Of a stretch of DNA of 64,000 nt, positions 1 to 14,819 are shown in pieces. Below the pieces are notes generated by a model. It did not search any database. It saw only the letters and a program-made list of their open reading frames with translations, and was not told the DNA's origin. This stretch comes from Panonychus citri (lineage: Eukaryota > Arthropoda > Arachnida > Trombidiformes > Tetranychidae). The stretch lies in NCBI RefSeq assembly GCF_014898815.1, contig NW_026515522.1, positions 62,001 to 126,000 on the forward strand. Reading direction: 5' to 3'. Both the position numbers and the translations under genes were made by a program. Within the stretch, counting starts at the first letter, position 1. Every line of letters starts with the position of its first letter.

Positions 1-1260
1 TGTAAATAAGATAAACACATTATTCAATTTCAGATAAATTGTTATTATCTTATTGAAAATTAGAATGGTTCTTGTTTTGCTTCATTTCAATTCTAAATCA
101 CCATAAATATCAGGTTGAAAAAAGTTCAATTTATCAAAATGAAACAATAAGTTTTGACCTTTATTTTAGATTCAAGTTTTTTTTTCACTCACAGTCCAGG
201 TAAATCCAGGTAGCAAATAAAGGATATAACCTTTATTGATATTAAATTTGACCAGACACTGGCCAGTAATAGTAAAATCAAAAGGTTTAACAATATGGAC
301 AATTGATTTACTTTGAGACTTGATTGTGTTATCATTTTATTTATCTTACTCATCCTTTCACAAAATCCCCTGTAAACGTCCACTTGGACAATAGATAATT
401 CTGACAATGACTGAGAATTTCAACATTCGAATTTTAAATTTATTCCTTTCTCTCTCTCTCTCTTTTTTTCTCTTACTTTTCTAGACTTGACCTTTACATA
501 CCTTTCTGGCTTGTGTCTCAATCAAAATTCAACGAAACTCTCAATTTCATTTGAGTAGAAAAAACTTCTACCATCATGGTCAATTTATCTCATTTAAATT
601 CAGGTAGAAAATTGAGAAAAAAAGTGAATAAAAGATTCCTAAGAATTTCATTTATCTCTTCAATATTGAATGATCAATGATTGATCAGAATAGTTTAATA
701 ATCAGCTGTAGTCACCTCATTATCATGATAATTGTATTCGATTCTTGTTATCAAAGTTAAAATTCTTTAAAAAACTGAAAAAAAAGTCTTCTCAATACAT
801 GTACATTAAACTGACAAATATATAATAATAATATAAAGCTTTCTGAATTGAAGGTGAATGGTTATGAAAATCGGTAGCTTTGTATTACTGTAACATTTTT
901 CTTGGTAGATTTTTGTTTAAATCTATTCCTTTAGTAGTTATCTCATCACATTGGTTGTCAATATTGGACAATGGTCAGTTGTTTTCTCTATTCTTGTAAT
1001 ATTTATTTGTTTGCGTTAAATCATATTATGTAAATTGTTTTGATATTCAGTCTCGTAAACGTAAACAGTATTATTGTCATTGCATTATTATTATGACACA
1101 CAAATCAAAATCAATGTCAAAAGGATAAAGGAAACGAAACGATTTTCTTACTGTAAATAAGTCGGGAAAAAATCATAGAATCTGAATAAGATTAGACCTC
1201 ATTTGGTGTAATAAGCTCACAATCAAATCAACATTCTTGATGACACACAATTTAATTGAT

Positions 1261-1304
1261 TCTCTCTCTCTCTCTCTCTCACTTACTTACTTACTCACTC
1301 ACTC
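1261..1304 (+). repeat. (TC)n followed by ACTT/ACTC repeats
   Basis: Ten TC units then short tetranucleotide units. Confidence 0.9.
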
Positions 1305-2527
1305 TATTTGAATACCCTCAACTATGTTGATCATCAATAGGAACATGCAAGTTAAGAGGCTGATAAGTAATTTGAAGGCGGAGGTAGAGTAAAAATAGCC
1401 TTAAGTACCTTTAGAACTAATTCCAAGTTTATATTCTATCATGAATCTTGTTTTCTTTTGTTTCTCTTCATTATCATCATCATCATAATCTTCCAGTGTA
1501 ACTGTCATACCAAATGAATTATATTCTTGTACAACTCAACTTTCATCATCCACTTTAACTCTATCCTTGATCACATAGAATAACAATTTCAACATTCACT
1601 TACTAGCTGAGGTTTCATTTGATTTTCTCTCAAGATATAACATGGATAAAGAGTGTATATATCCCCCTGAAAAATAATCAATCTTGTAAACAAATTCATT
1701 TCCATCATCATCGGTTAGACTAAATAGAAAAGAAAATGATCCAATCACATTTCATGCTAATGAGCCATCAAATTTTAATCCTGCGTCAAAGTGATACTAT
1801 TTTTATATACACCAATTGTATATTCTTTTGGTAAACTGTTGCAATACAAATTAAGTTATCGCAATTTGTATCATGATGTGAGAAATCATCGGCATGAGAT
1901 GAAAGGAAAGTTTTGTTCTCCATGATAAATGAGATGAGCAATTTACCTTCAAATTATCAGATCATCAGCAAGAATCGTTGATACAATTGGAAATTGTATA
2001 CTTTGATAATGTGATTCATTCATCTCCTTTAAGATTATTCAAGTTTAATTTTCATGGCAAAAAGAATCAGACACCTTTTCCATTCCTAATATTCAACCCG
2101 ATAGCCATAATAATAAGTTAGTTGTTGCAGTAACTTTATATTCAAATATTCATTGGCGTGTGTTTTTACCATGCTGATACTTGAAACATGAGAATTATGA
2201 GAATTTTACTCTTCAAGTCTCATGAAATTCACAAATTTTTAAAGTAAAAATACATTTCCACCTAAAAAGTGATAAATGTTTCAACCATTTTTTCCCGAAT
2301 CAGCTAAGTATCATTGATGGTAATTGATAAACATTAAGATTATTATTTAGCAATCCTGATGTTTATATTGTGAGAAATTAAAATAACAAGTAACGTGAAA
2401 TTAGGGACTACAGAAGGATGGTGATTGTGATTACATGAGATTCTAGACTGACTTGTTGGAGGAAAATAACTTATTGACGTTTGAATGATAAGATGATGCA
2501 AATGATGAACAGCATAAAGATGATGAG

Positions 2528-2531
<4 letters not shown>

Positions 2532-2562
<31 letters not shown>
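2532..2562 (+). repeat. (AG)n microsatellite
   Basis: About 15 uninterrupted units. Confidence 0.9.
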
Positions 2563-2564
<2 letters not shown>

Positions 2565-5026
2565 TTCATGTATCAAGATAAACAAACATTTCGAATGCTG
2601 AGAAAATCATTTAGAAGTGAAAACAAAAAAAGTTATTCTTTTTTTTCTTGAACATAACCAGAATTTTCGGAAATTTTCTTGATATCAAAATACTGATCGA
2701 TCTGATAGAAACCAAAATCTAGAGATCAACAATAGATCAAAATCATGTTGAGAAAGAAAATTTCATGATAATTCTGAAAGAATATAAATAAGCTCTTCGA
2801 AAACAAAGAGTAAAGTTTGATACCAGATAGAGAGAGAGAGAGAGTGAGAGAGTGAGAGAGAAAGATGAAAAAATAATATTCACTTGATTTAGAAGCGGAA
2901 AAACTGATTCGAAATAAAAATATTCTCCAATGATAGTGATTACATGAGATTTGGAATTGTTTGCTTCAATCGATTAGAACTTTTAACGGAAAATAAGTAA
3001 TAAGACAAATGCAATAAAAAGAAAAATAAAAAGGTGAAAACGAGTAATTATAATAAAGATGAGAACTGAGATCATGATGATACTTTCATTGTGAATCAGA
3101 ATGAATAGAGTTTCATTCATTCTAATGAAAAGCTCATTCAATAATTAGCAAATTTCCAATTAGAACAAAACTGCTTCCGTTCCATGATAATGAACCAAAA
3201 TATCTATCAACATGTTGAGAAGTTGAAATTTAATTTCATGTAATTAAATATTCAACCAATTAATCAAAAAAGTTCAGTGTTAATACTTAAAGAGGATTCA
3301 CCGGATTTAACTCATTGGAAGCTGAAAACGTTATAATCAACCAGAAATTCATTGATCAATGATAATTAATGATGATTAATTATTATGATGTTTCAGTTTA
3401 TTAATTTCGTATCATCATCACGTTAATTTGGGAATAGCATAATTAATTAGTTTAACTAATTGTTCAACTAAATTTAGAAAGTAATAAACAATATATTAAG
3501 TGACCTAATTTATTGGTAAATTTCATCGCAATTCATTTAAAGCTTACAATCAAAACAAAAAGAAAATGACGAACATGATTAGGATTATTATCTTTTCTCT
3601 AATAAAGAAGCTGCAAAGGTTAAATAGATGAAGAGACAAAACTGAACAAACCGGAAACGGAAATGATTCTTCTACTTTTTCTTTATCCCCCTTGATAGTT
3701 TATCTTATCATTACAGTTGATGATTTAATGTATTACATAATTACCAAGGTAAACTGCAAGTAAACATGTTTAAAAGGGTGTGGTAAATTGCATCACTGAT
3801 TTTCCGTTTCCTGGATTGATTTTTCACTCTCTCTCTTATTCACTCATCGATTTGACAGAAATTGAATTTATACATCAAAATCATATTCATAAGGCTGTGA
3901 TGATGAGGATGGTAAAAGTTACACTTTAACTTAGCCAAATGCTCACTCAAAGTAATATAATGTATTTACCATCATTAAGAACCAAATTAAGACAAACAAA
4001 CATCATGTTTTTCATGATGATGATTATGAGCTTAAACTGATAATGAATCGTAAATAATGAATCCTTGAAACTGTTTTATTAATAGTACATATTGAAATGA
4101 GATTTTTTCATTCTCAAGGCTCTCATTGCGGTAACATGGTGGTTATCATGAAAGACGAACAGTTTAAAATTGCATAACAAAAGTAGGCAAAGTTATCATA
4201 TATTATATACACAATTCCAGGGGAACTGAATTGTTTTTTTTGTTCTTGATTTTTTTTTTCATTTACCACATGAAGATTTGAATAACTCTTTACATTAACT
4301 GCAACTCTTTCTGTTGATGATTTTTTCTTCTAGTTCTGAGAGTTTACAACTTTATCTCTTCTTCAGTATGTTAATATGTTATTACTTTCAACATGATGAC
4401 GATACATGATAATATTTAGATATAAAAATAATCAAAGAAAACTTTGTTACTGGTGAAATGAATTTTCCTTCAGAGTTATAACTTAATTTCAATTTAAATT
4501 AACTTTTCGATTCAAAGTTTACTATTAATACAACAGAATCAGCTTATCTAATATTGAACATTAATCTTTTCCCATGTTACCCTGTAAGATGAGATTATAT
4601 ATCTCAATGATTAGAGTAAATGTTTTTCTCTATTAGAAATGGATACTTTTTTATTCACAATTTTCTTTTCTATTTTCATTTTCATTCTCTCTCCTTATTG
4701 TTTACAGAATTTTTCGAAAACTAATCTCAAAATTCAATCTAATTAACTATAGAATCTCTTGAAATTAAAGTGATTACTTTGCTTCTTAAATTGTACGAAA
4801 AAAAAACAAAACAAAACTAATGATCAATATACTCGAGAATTATTCAAGTCTATTATTGGAGAGAGTTAGATTCAGATAACTGAACTTTCCTCATGTAAAT
4901 TCAGCTAATCTTCTTTTGCAATTCATTCTCTGTGTTTTTTCAATTCATCAACAATTGTCTTCATTAAACTGATTGGCCTGATTAAGAATTTAATTTCAAC
5001 AATTTCGTTTTGTAACATTGTGTAAA

Positions 5027-5063
5027 ATCATCATGAAGATAATGTAATTATCGTCATGATGAT
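5027..5063. repeat. Inverted repeat, 17-bp arms with 3-nt spacer
   Basis: The arms at 5027-5043 and 5047-5063 are complementary except for one position. The outer part is ATCATCATGA. Confidence 0.8.
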
Positions 5064-8000
5064 TTAGCAGACAATGAAACTATTTGACCTTTTCTCCTCA
5101 TTCCTATTGTGATAAATTTTTTTCAATAGAAAATTTTTATTTTCTCTCCTTGAAACATTGTAATTGTTCATGATAAGCTCATGATAGCTGAACAAACATG
5201 TCAAACTGAGTTAGGTTGAAAGGTGACAGTAATTGAAGATGCTATTGAATAGGAATGACCATACAGAGAGCTCATGTTAGCTTTCAACTGGAGCACTTCC
5301 CGGATGGAAAAGTTATTCAAGTTTCTCATGAAAAATGAATATTTTCACAGGGAAAATATCGTATATCAAGAAAAGTTTCTCACTAAATTTGCATACATCT
5401 AGAATGAGATTTCCAACAAAAATACTGGAATGATAATTGATTATGAGGTTATCATTATGATGATCGCGTCATCAACTTCTTGATGATAGGTTGGGTTATG
5501 TTAGGTTAGGAAAACGATTCAACTTGTGTAAAGATCACATTCAATTACTCATTGACATTTAATTTATCTGCCAACATCTGATGACTTATGTCCAGAGCTT
5601 ATGAGTCATCATTTTAATCTTCAATTGTGATTAGATGACATTGATTGGCTCAATGTTATCAGCTGATTGTCTTACGAAAGTCTCACATGACTAATGTTGT
5701 GCCTGAGTGTTGAATGACCTTTGTACCTTTCTCCTTGGTCTTTTCTTTTCTAAATGGTCAGTTTCCCTGGACAATTTACCTAATATTAGTTGGATAGATA
5801 AATCAAAAGGCAATATAATTTATTTCAAGTTAAACTGATATAAATGGTAAGCAATCAATTGATCAAATCCTTTTGAAAGTAAGCCCGAGCAGTAGGATAG
5901 TTGTTGAGTGGACAATTACTCGAGTAATGAAAGTGTTCAGAAAATGATAAATTCTCAACGACAAAACTAATTAGAGAAAAAAAAAAATCATTCAATGGAC
6001 GGAGAAAAATCATTCGATTAACCTTGAAATCTTTTTAATTAATACAATGAATTCTCTCATTGATCTTCACATCAAGTTCAACTCTCTAACTATTAATAGA
6101 TTAATGATCAACACTTAAGCTAATTGTTAATAATGGAAATTAAATCAATCAATGATTTCGGTTCAATGCCAAAGAAAAATAATCAACCTCTTTTGAGATA
6201 TTAACGTAAAGACAACAAATTGATAAAATTTTCTCGATAAAGTGGAGAACTTTTTTTCCTGTCATCACCATGAAGTATCATGAATATGAAACTCAAGTGA
6301 ACATCTAACAAGTTGAAATTGTATTTTTTGTTACTCTTTTTTCATGTAATTCTATCCATTTTTTTCATCCATTAAATCAGGAAATCAAAGTTTTCACAAA
6401 AAAAATCATATGAAATGTCAAGGTGAAAGAAAAACTCAGTTTCAAAAAGTTACTTTTTCTTTTCTCGATGAAATTATATCAACATCATGGACTCATAGAT
6501 ACTCTGAGCCCTTTCATTGGAACCGTAATGGCATCAAATAGATATTCAATATCATGAGAATCTCATTGATTCAATACCAGAATTATCATCATGACAACTA
6601 TCATCATGGTCTCATCTTTTTTACCCTTTTTCTTCCGTTTCATTTAACGAAGCTGATGAAAAAAAAGTAACACCAAATGAAGATGAAAATTTTTGAAAGA
6701 AATTCATTCTTTATCTCATATTCAGTTTTTTCTCTCTCATCGTCATCATGAAAATCGAATCAGAAGCTGTCAAGTAATTGACGAAATTGTATCTAGAGTA
6801 ACAAGAATGGAAAAAAAGTTCAGGCAAAAGAAGCGAGTAGCAAAAAAGTTCCAAGTCAAAAGTAAATTAAAAAGTAGGAAATCAGACAATAATAGTTTCA
6901 TCAATTTCCACCATCATGATGATGACCATCAACAAGAATGAGGGCAAGTAAAAACTTGACCCAATCTCTATCAATGTTACCATTAGGAAAAATATAACTA
7001 CTTTTTTGTTAAATCATTTTCACTCCTCAGTTTATTTGCCATGAGCATCATGCGAGAATAGATGAACTTTTACCATGAAGGAAAAACTTTGTGACAGGTA
7101 AACTTTGATTCTTTTTCTACTGGAAAAATAATCATCTTTTTGTTGAGAAGTGAATTTAATCAATGTGATCATGAAACTGACAATATTTTCAACTTATACA
7201 GAAAAGAAAACCTCATCTTTATCTCCACCATCATCATCATCATCATCACCATGTAAACACATTAACACACCTTAAAGTGTATATTAAATGTTCAATACAC
7301 TTGATTGAATCAAATTAGACTGATAATAATAATGATAACACTAATAACTCATTGATAATAGTGATAATAACTCATATTATATAACAGGGAATGATAAGAA
7401 TCTAATATAAACACTTATCCATTTGAAATACATTATTTTTCATGATACATTCAATCAACAGTATTTCAGGATTACACGTAAACCTTAATAGTTATCATCA
7501 TCATCATCATTACAATTGTGATGATAAATTACTGATGATACCTGATAAATTGTACACACAAACATTAATAAATATAAGCTTAATTCAATTGGGACGTATA
7601 ATTAAGCTAAATTGTTGATTAACATCAATTAGTTGGATAACTATCACTGCGCAAACTAATCAGTTAAATTGATTTAACTTGAATTAATGTGGTTTCTTAT
7701 GGGATTATCTTCAAATTACTTCAATCCCAATTAGCTGTCTAATTAATTGTATCTTATCATTTGTTAATTATTGAGTAAAGTTAAACAATCAAGAGTAATA
7801 TTGAAATCTTCTCGTAATAACTAATCAAAACTCAAATAAATATCATGTGACATTCATTTAATATAACTGAATGGCCATGAAAATTTCCTGTTAATATTAT
7901 GCTAATCATTTACTTTCTATTTCCGGTTTCCTATCCAATCATATGATCATTAGATGTAAATTGATATCATGATAATTTATTAGAAATTATCATGATAATT

Positions 8001-11000
8001 ATTATGATAAATCTGAGGAAAATTGAAATGATCACAGGGAACAGTTTCAATCTTTCCTGGTTCAATTTCATCAACATGATTCCCTTTTTTTCATTTATCG
8101 ACATTTTCTTCATATATATTTCATTGGATTTGGGTCAATGGTGGATGATAAAAGTTAATGATCTCATGAATAAAGTCATGAATATTCAGAAACCAATCGG
8201 AATATAAATTTTTATCATATTCGACAGAAGAAAATTCTCTGTCTCTCATTCTATTACGAGGATAATATTAGATAAGTAGAAAAGTGCAAGTTCATTTCGT
8301 GAGAACTTGAAATTAAGGTGAAAACTTTCCCTCGATGAGAACATCGTCCATCTCTGTCTCCATGACTTCTTCACTTATTCAAGTTTAAGGGGGAGAAAAA
8401 GTTCAATCACGACTCTTGGAATATTCTTATACTTAATATTCATGATATTTTCCTTCAAAGAAACAAAGTAAAGCAAAAAAGAGACCCATGAGTAGCCATT
8501 GAAAGAGTTGGATGGTCAGGGGAAAAAGATGAGAAGTAAATAAACTCAATAAAAGTGAATGAGGTGATATTTATATCGAGTGTAAGATCTTTTTTTCTCC
8601 TGAACATACACATATTCAATTGTGTCTCTTGGTGAATATAATAGAATATTTTTAGAAACGAATAATTTTATTTTTCCTTCTTTTGTTGACTCAATTCTTT
8701 TGTGACACTTATTCAATTTCAGGTAATAATTCGTGTACGATAAATAGTAATAATGGTAAATGGTGGAGACCAGGAAGGTGATCGAGAATCAGTTCTAATA
8801 TTTGAATAGAAAAATTCAATATTCAATGTTAATCTGATGAAATGCATAAAATCCGAGTGTAATAAGGGAGTGAGAGAGACGAAGGGAAAAAAGTTCTGAA
8901 TGAGCTTGAAAAATATTCTGATAATAAGCTGAGATTAGATGACAAAATATAATTCGAGAGAAATGGACAACATGGATGAAGAAGTAGATAGAAGCAAAAA
9001 CCATTATTGTACATATCGAATAATAAGAAAATTTGGTGAAAAAAATTCTATGAAATTGAAAGGTCAGCAGAGATTAAACTCTGAGGATAGAGGAAGAAAA
9101 GAGGGAGAGAGGGAGAGAGAGAGAGAGAGTTAAAAGAGAATTAAACTCGATGATGATAACGATAATGAAGGTAATCAGGATTTGAGGGTTTTCACCAATA
9201 AAACTCTGATTCTGGTTGAGATATAAAAAGATTGAGAAGATGAAATAAAGGTAAGAAAAAGTTGGTCAAACTACTCACAAGAAAGTGGGCACAAACAAGA
9301 GACAATAATGATGACAAAAACGAGAGAGAAAGGAAGAGAGAATGATAAGATTACAGTTCGAATTGTAAAAAAAGAGATAAAATTGAAACAGGAATGAAAG
9401 AGAAAAGAAATTGCTCTTATCTGAGTGAAAAAGAGAGAGAAAAATCCATGATCTAGAGACAATTTCTCATGGTGATGAGAGAGATAAAAAGTTCTTAGCG
9501 AGACGAGAGAAGATAAAATCAAATGTTCTATTGAGATGATATAAGAGATAATGATGATTAGAATTGCAACTGAGTAAAAAAGGGAATAAAGTTTTTTCGA
9601 AACGATTGTTTACCCCATGGCAAAAGAGTCATTGAAAACTCTGAGTTGGTGAGTTATTCAAATGCTACTCTTAGAATCACATCTCTCTTGGGTCTAGAGC
9701 ATTTATTATCCTCCTCATCATTATCATCATCTTATTGAGTTAATTACGATGAAGGAGAAAAGGTTGCAAAAACTTTAAATGGTTCCATGTTCTCAGGGTA
9801 AGAAGGAAATAGATGAAAAGATAACCATGGGAAAAGAGAGTGAGTGAGTTAGATAGGGAGAAAAATTCCAAGCTGAGTCTTAATTCATTAGTAGAATTGA
9901 TTGGTACAGGGGAGAGAGAAAGTGAGAGAAAAATTGGAAAAAAATAAGAGAACAGAATAAAAGTTCATTCTCTTATTCAGAGCTATCGTTTACCATTCAT
10001 CGTTATCCACCCTGTCTGAGCAATTTACACAAAGAAAAAAGTTCATGGTGGAGAAAAAGTTTTCTTTATCTCGATTCATTAATTAAGAATAAGGTTTCAT
10101 CTTCATTTCGAGTTTTTTTTTCATGATAAAGACAAAAAGGATAATAACTCATTTTGAAGAACAAATTTCGCCAAGAACTTTTTCTTCACTTCTTCGATAG
10201 ATTCAGAACTTTTCTTAGTAAGATGAATAATCGAATTAGAATCAGCATGAAAATTTTTTTCTATTCGTTGAGTTGTTTCTTTTTTCTTTCTTTTATTCTC
10301 TTTCAGCTCATTATTTGAACATGAAAAGTTCTGAAAAGATTGTTGAATGAAATAATGGAAATCTTTTCCATGGAATTTAAATTACACACCCAACTGTTGA
10401 AAGAACAAAATTTTCTATTCTTTTTTTTCTATTACTAACAAATTCGGATGATAATATTTTCTTTTGTTTGTCTATCATAATCATGTGTTTATGATTCGAA
10501 GATTGTTCAACATTTTAAATCGAAACTAATTAAGAAGTTAATCAGATATTGAGTAAGGTGAATATCAGCTCATCATTCATGACAATTCATGACAATTATC
10601 ACCCAATTGTAATCAAATGAATGAAAAGTGAATTAAAAAGAGAGAAAAAATATTTTCCAAATTTCGTTGCATCTATTATATATATTATTTAAATATCTCA
10701 TGAGTTTCAAATGAATAATAATGAGTTTCATGAGAGAAATACATAGATTAACTCTGAATTTTTGACAAAATTTAAATGATGTAAATTCAGAATTTAACTG
10801 ATTCTTAACATGCAACTGATTATTTTCCAGTACAAACTCAGGCTTTCAATCATGATTAAGATGACTAAGTCAACTCTTTATAATAATTATCGCCTCCAAG
10901 TATTATTATTATCATAAGTTCATGAGGTTTGTTTCTTGTCTGATTGCAACAAATTCAGAAAAAGTCTGAAAGTTACATGATGACGAGGATATTTATCAGT

Positions 11001-11222
11001 CGCTTATAAGCAGCTGAACAAATTTCAGGGTAAATTTTGAAACTCTGTGTGGCATAAATGATATATTTATAAATACTTTTGTAAGAACTTGATATTCAGG
11101 GGATTGATGGTGGATAACTATTAATTGATATTGATTATTACTTATGATTCAATGGCGAGTGAAATTATTTGTTCATGATGTCTGATTGTAGGTTAGAGGA
11201 ATTAGATCTTCATGATAAGTTC

Positions 11223-11224
<2 letters not shown>

Positions 11225-11279
<55 letters not shown>
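11225..11279 (+). repeat. (GA)n microsatellite, longest in the window
   Basis: About 27 uninterrupted units, roughly 930 bp below the splice donor of the 12.2-13.5 kb exon; in that transcript it would read as a CU-rich tract. Confidence 0.92.
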
Positions 11280-11280
<1 letters not shown>

Positions 11281-12209
11281 ATGATGATACCGATAAGACA
11301 TGAGAGTTAAATGCTGACAGAGGATAAAGAGGATAATTGAAGGTGATAGTTGATGAGTTTACAATTAAAAAGGTAAGAAAAGAAAGAGTGAGATGAAGAT
11401 GAATAGCAATTAATGAGCAGGTCAAATGGTGAGTAAAGAGGGAGAAATGTTGGTGAAGAAGATGAAGATAAACATGTTGTCGAACTGATTACCTTTAAAC
11501 AAAATGAACATTTGGATTATTCGAAAAGAAACTTGAAAGGAATTAGCGAAAAGAACTTGAAAATGGAGAAAAGGTGAAGAAAGTATTAGGTACCTTCTTA
11601 TCTTCCTCTTCTTCTTTCATTATTCTTATCCAGTTTATCACAAATCGAGTGAAGAAAATGATAGAGAACAAGGAAAGAAAAGTTCATTTGGCTGAAGAAA
11701 AGAGAGAGACAGAGATAAAGTTTATCGAAAACAACAAACAGTAATTATTGTAGTTCCATTGTATCATATACTCAAAGAGAATACACAAAAAGAGAAAGGA
11801 AAAGTTCTGGTTTGATTTTTATCCCAAACTTTTTTTTCTCAAGCAACAGAAAATCAACTTCCTTTTTCATTATTCTACTTCCGCTTTCAAAACTTAATCT
11901 TCTAAGATAACGTAAACCATTTAATCTGATCATTCATCATTCTAGTTGAAACTTTAAGCGTTTATAATAGCAAAAATTACGATGGTAATTGATCAGTTGC
12001 GAAGAGTCAATATCACGAACATAAGATTAATCAGTTTTTCTTGGTTAATATTTACAGAATTCATAATATCAATAGTTGATTATCATACGATGTTGAAATT
12101 TCATTTCATGAGAAAAACTAAAGATAAATGTGTAATCCAATTTGTTAATTTTGCTTCAATAGTTTCACTGCTTATAAATGTAATGATAATTTTGAGACTT
12201 GGGACTCAC

Positions 12210-13456
12210 TGTGTTATCAAAGGTTGTGGTTTCTCCGTGGGTACAACGATGTAAGGTCCGTCGGGTCCAACTGGTAATGCGACATCAATTGATCTTGACC
12301 GTTGAGCTTTGACCGGTGGAAGTTCACAAATACCAATCTCAGGTCTTTGGGGAACTTGTAGATAAGATCCATCAACGGAAGCCGAGCGACCTGATTTGGT
12401 ACGAATAGGAACTTCAAGAGATATAACTGTTAATCCGGTGTCTTCTTCGAGTAAAGGTTTTTCAATTTCCGGGGCTAAACTTAGAATCACTGTTGGTAAT
12501 CCTTCAATTTCCGCTGTTCCTGAGTTACTTATTGCATCGTCATCTTCCGGCTCACCAGTTGATGAGGTTCGAGTGCCAATGGCAACAGATTCACTGTCTG
12601 ACTCTTCCTCACACAATGAGCCTTCAGATGATATTGAATTTGCACTTGAAACTGGAGGTGAGGCTTTGGTCATTTTGGCAAGTTCAAGGGTCAACTGACA
12701 GTGGATACAATCCCGTTCATAGGAGAGTCCAGATGAGCTTGATGAGGCTGGTGATTTACGAACCAGCATCCGCCATTTTGGAAGCTCGAGAAAGGTGTTT
12801 ATTGCCTTATGATAAGGTTTCTTAGCCTTTTGTTCAGCTGCTTCACGAGCAGCTGCGGCTGCAGCCGCTGAATCAAATGATCGAGATCTTCCAGATCGAC
12901 TTGGTGAATTGGTGGATAAAAATTGATTAGTTGCATCGGAGATTGAATTTGATTGTACGTTAAGAGAAAAGTGAACACTTAAATTACTATGAGCACTTAA
13001 AAGATCACCACTGCTCGAGGTGTTTGTCGGAGTCGTAGGATGGTAAGAGGAAGGAGGGGAAACGGAAAGGGAAGCAGAGGGAAAATGGGTATCAGATTCG
13101 GGAGTTGTTGCTACATCCTCACTACGAGACGATCGAGGAACCATTCGAACTGTTTCAAAGGTAACCTCATCTCGGCGCTCTGAAAGTGGAGATAATGTCG
13201 ACGGTGAACCGACTCGACTTAAACCCGATCCAAGGTTAGAACCTAAATTTAAAAATCCCGGTGGTACTTCTGAAGTTAATTTTGTTGGTGATGAAGGTGC
13301 AAGTAGATTTTGATAGTTTGATTGATGAGAATGATGATAATTAGCAGATGAACTTGTTGGCACTTGTTGATTTTTCGGCCCTGATGATGGATCTAAGGTT
13401 GACTCACGTGAAGATGATGATGATTTACGTAAACTATCCTTAATCCTTTGCATCAT
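12210..13456 (-). CDS. 5' coding exon, Ser-rich protein; possible N-terminus of an rdgA-like diacylglycerol kinase
   Basis: The exon opens with tandem ATGs (MMQRIKDSLRKS) and stays open for 415 codons plus two bases, ending at an ACACA|GTGAGT donor at 12209. It is far more GC-rich and codon-structured than its surroundings. Visible features are a Ser/Thr/Pro-rich first half; RSRSFDS followed by a run of eight alanines near residue 195; a basic block KKPYHKAINTFLELPKWRML; a DCIHCQ cysteine pair; an acidic stretch (EEESDSES, EPEDDD); and two further related motifs, GRSASVDGSYLQVP and RSRSIDVALPVGPDGPYIVVP split by a short spacer. The repeated R-S-x-S-x-D units suggest basophilic-kinase or 14-3-3 sites (inference). 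From memory, such LEVP and SRSID units occur at the N-terminus of insect eye-specific diacylglycerol kinase, so I suggest that family tentatively. The rest of the gene would lie left of the window. Confidence 0.8.
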
Positions 13457-14060
13457 GGATGATATGGTAAATGAACCAATCTTGAAGATTGAAATCTACT
13501 GAAAGGGTTGAAAGGATAAGACAGACTGACCACAGGCTAATCTAAATCTTTTATCCCTTTTTTCACTTATCCTTTTTCACCTTGACACTTATGATAAAAA
13601 ATTTACTTCTCTTTTCTTTTTTTTTATTATTTCGTCTTGTCTGTTGACTTTCTATTCACATATTGAAACAAATCGAAAACTTTTCATATGAAACATTACC
13701 TGTTCTGTTGTTATAAACTGAGAATGTTCAGACTGAATGAAATGGAAGAGAGAATCGAACAGAAAAAACGCAAGAGAACTTTCAACATGATGACGAAGAT
13801 GATTGTAAGAGTAACGATCAACAGAGATGAGAGAGAAAACGAAAGACCGAGAAAGAAAGAGAGAGAGAGAGAAAGAAAGAAAAACAGAGAGGCAAATAGA
13901 GAAAGAGAGACAAAACCAAAAGGAATGTCAGAGTGAGCGGGACATAGGGTGAGAAAGAGAGAGAATAAGAGAGTGAGAGAGGTGGGAGATCCATAGGAAA
14001 GGTAATATCCTCTGATTCAAATTTTCTGATACTGTATCTTTCAAATGCTCAATCCTTTCG

Positions 14061-14113
14061 GAACATTCAACATGGTGACATCTCTTGTTACTCAGTTAAA
14101 CCACAGAATTGAA
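14061..14113 (+). repeat. Dispersed direct repeat, copy 1
   Basis: About 53 bp that matches 14820-14872 at most positions. The shared core is ACATGG-GACATCTCTTG followed by TCAGTT and GAATTGAA. No coding frame is shared. It could be a remnant of a tandem duplication or of a short interspersed element. Confidence 0.6.
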
Positions 14114-14819
14114 CAAGAAAACTACAACACAAAAGATATTCAGAAAAAAACTGATGAACATTAAACTCTTTCTGTCTCCTTATGGATTAGATTAACAACA
14201 CTTATAACAATACATATTAATCCATTGACTTTGAGGGTCACCAAACATTAATCTCATACAAATGATGTGAGAATGAAATTTTCACTCTCTAATTGAGATT
14301 AATTACCAAGGTTATTCAATGACTTTAAACCTTAAGTCTAAATTAATCTAAAGATTAAAAGTCAATCACGTTTAATGAATGTGAAAATAGACAAATGATT
14401 AGAAGCAGATAATCAAATCAGATTAATTTTCTAATCTTGTCATTTTTTTGCCCATCAAATTATCAAATCGTATTGTAATAAAGTGACCAGTTTAAATGAT
14501 TGATTTACCGGTTAGTTAAACTGGTTAATTGATTAGAAAGCCTTTGGTAATGTGATTGTTGATTAGACTAATCAACTTGCAATAAATAACCAGAAATTCA
14601 GATAAATGTTTAATTGTTTGAAGTTTATCGATCTCAGGGGATAGTTAATGAGTTCCCATTTAATCATTAGAGCTCAGAATTAATTAGATCGATTTTCATG
14701 GTAAGAGAAATGAAATTTTAAAGAAACATTGTTATTAAATGAAGAAGTTTGGAAGACGAGGAAAAAAAGAAATGAATAAGTTCTTAATTTGGTTAATCAA
14801 TAATTAATTTGATCCAATT

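Larger units (their letters stand above)
1..12209. other. Non-coding; probable intron downstream of the 12.2-13.5 kb exon
   Basis: I see no exon or RNA gene that I can support here. The stretch is AT-rich, with homopurine/homopyrimidine tracts, (GA)n/(TC)n runs, ATCATCATC-type triplet runs and many short TCATGA-centred palindromes. Because the minus-strand exon at 12210-13456 ends with a splice donor pointing left, this interval is best read as the start of its next intron, at least 12 kb long unless a small exon was missed. Open frames here are short and low-complexity. Confidence 0.6.

Noticed and set aside
12396..12825. Plus-strand open frames opposite the exon at 12210-13456
   Set aside because: They are antisense shadows of the well-supported minus-strand exon and show no independent motifs.
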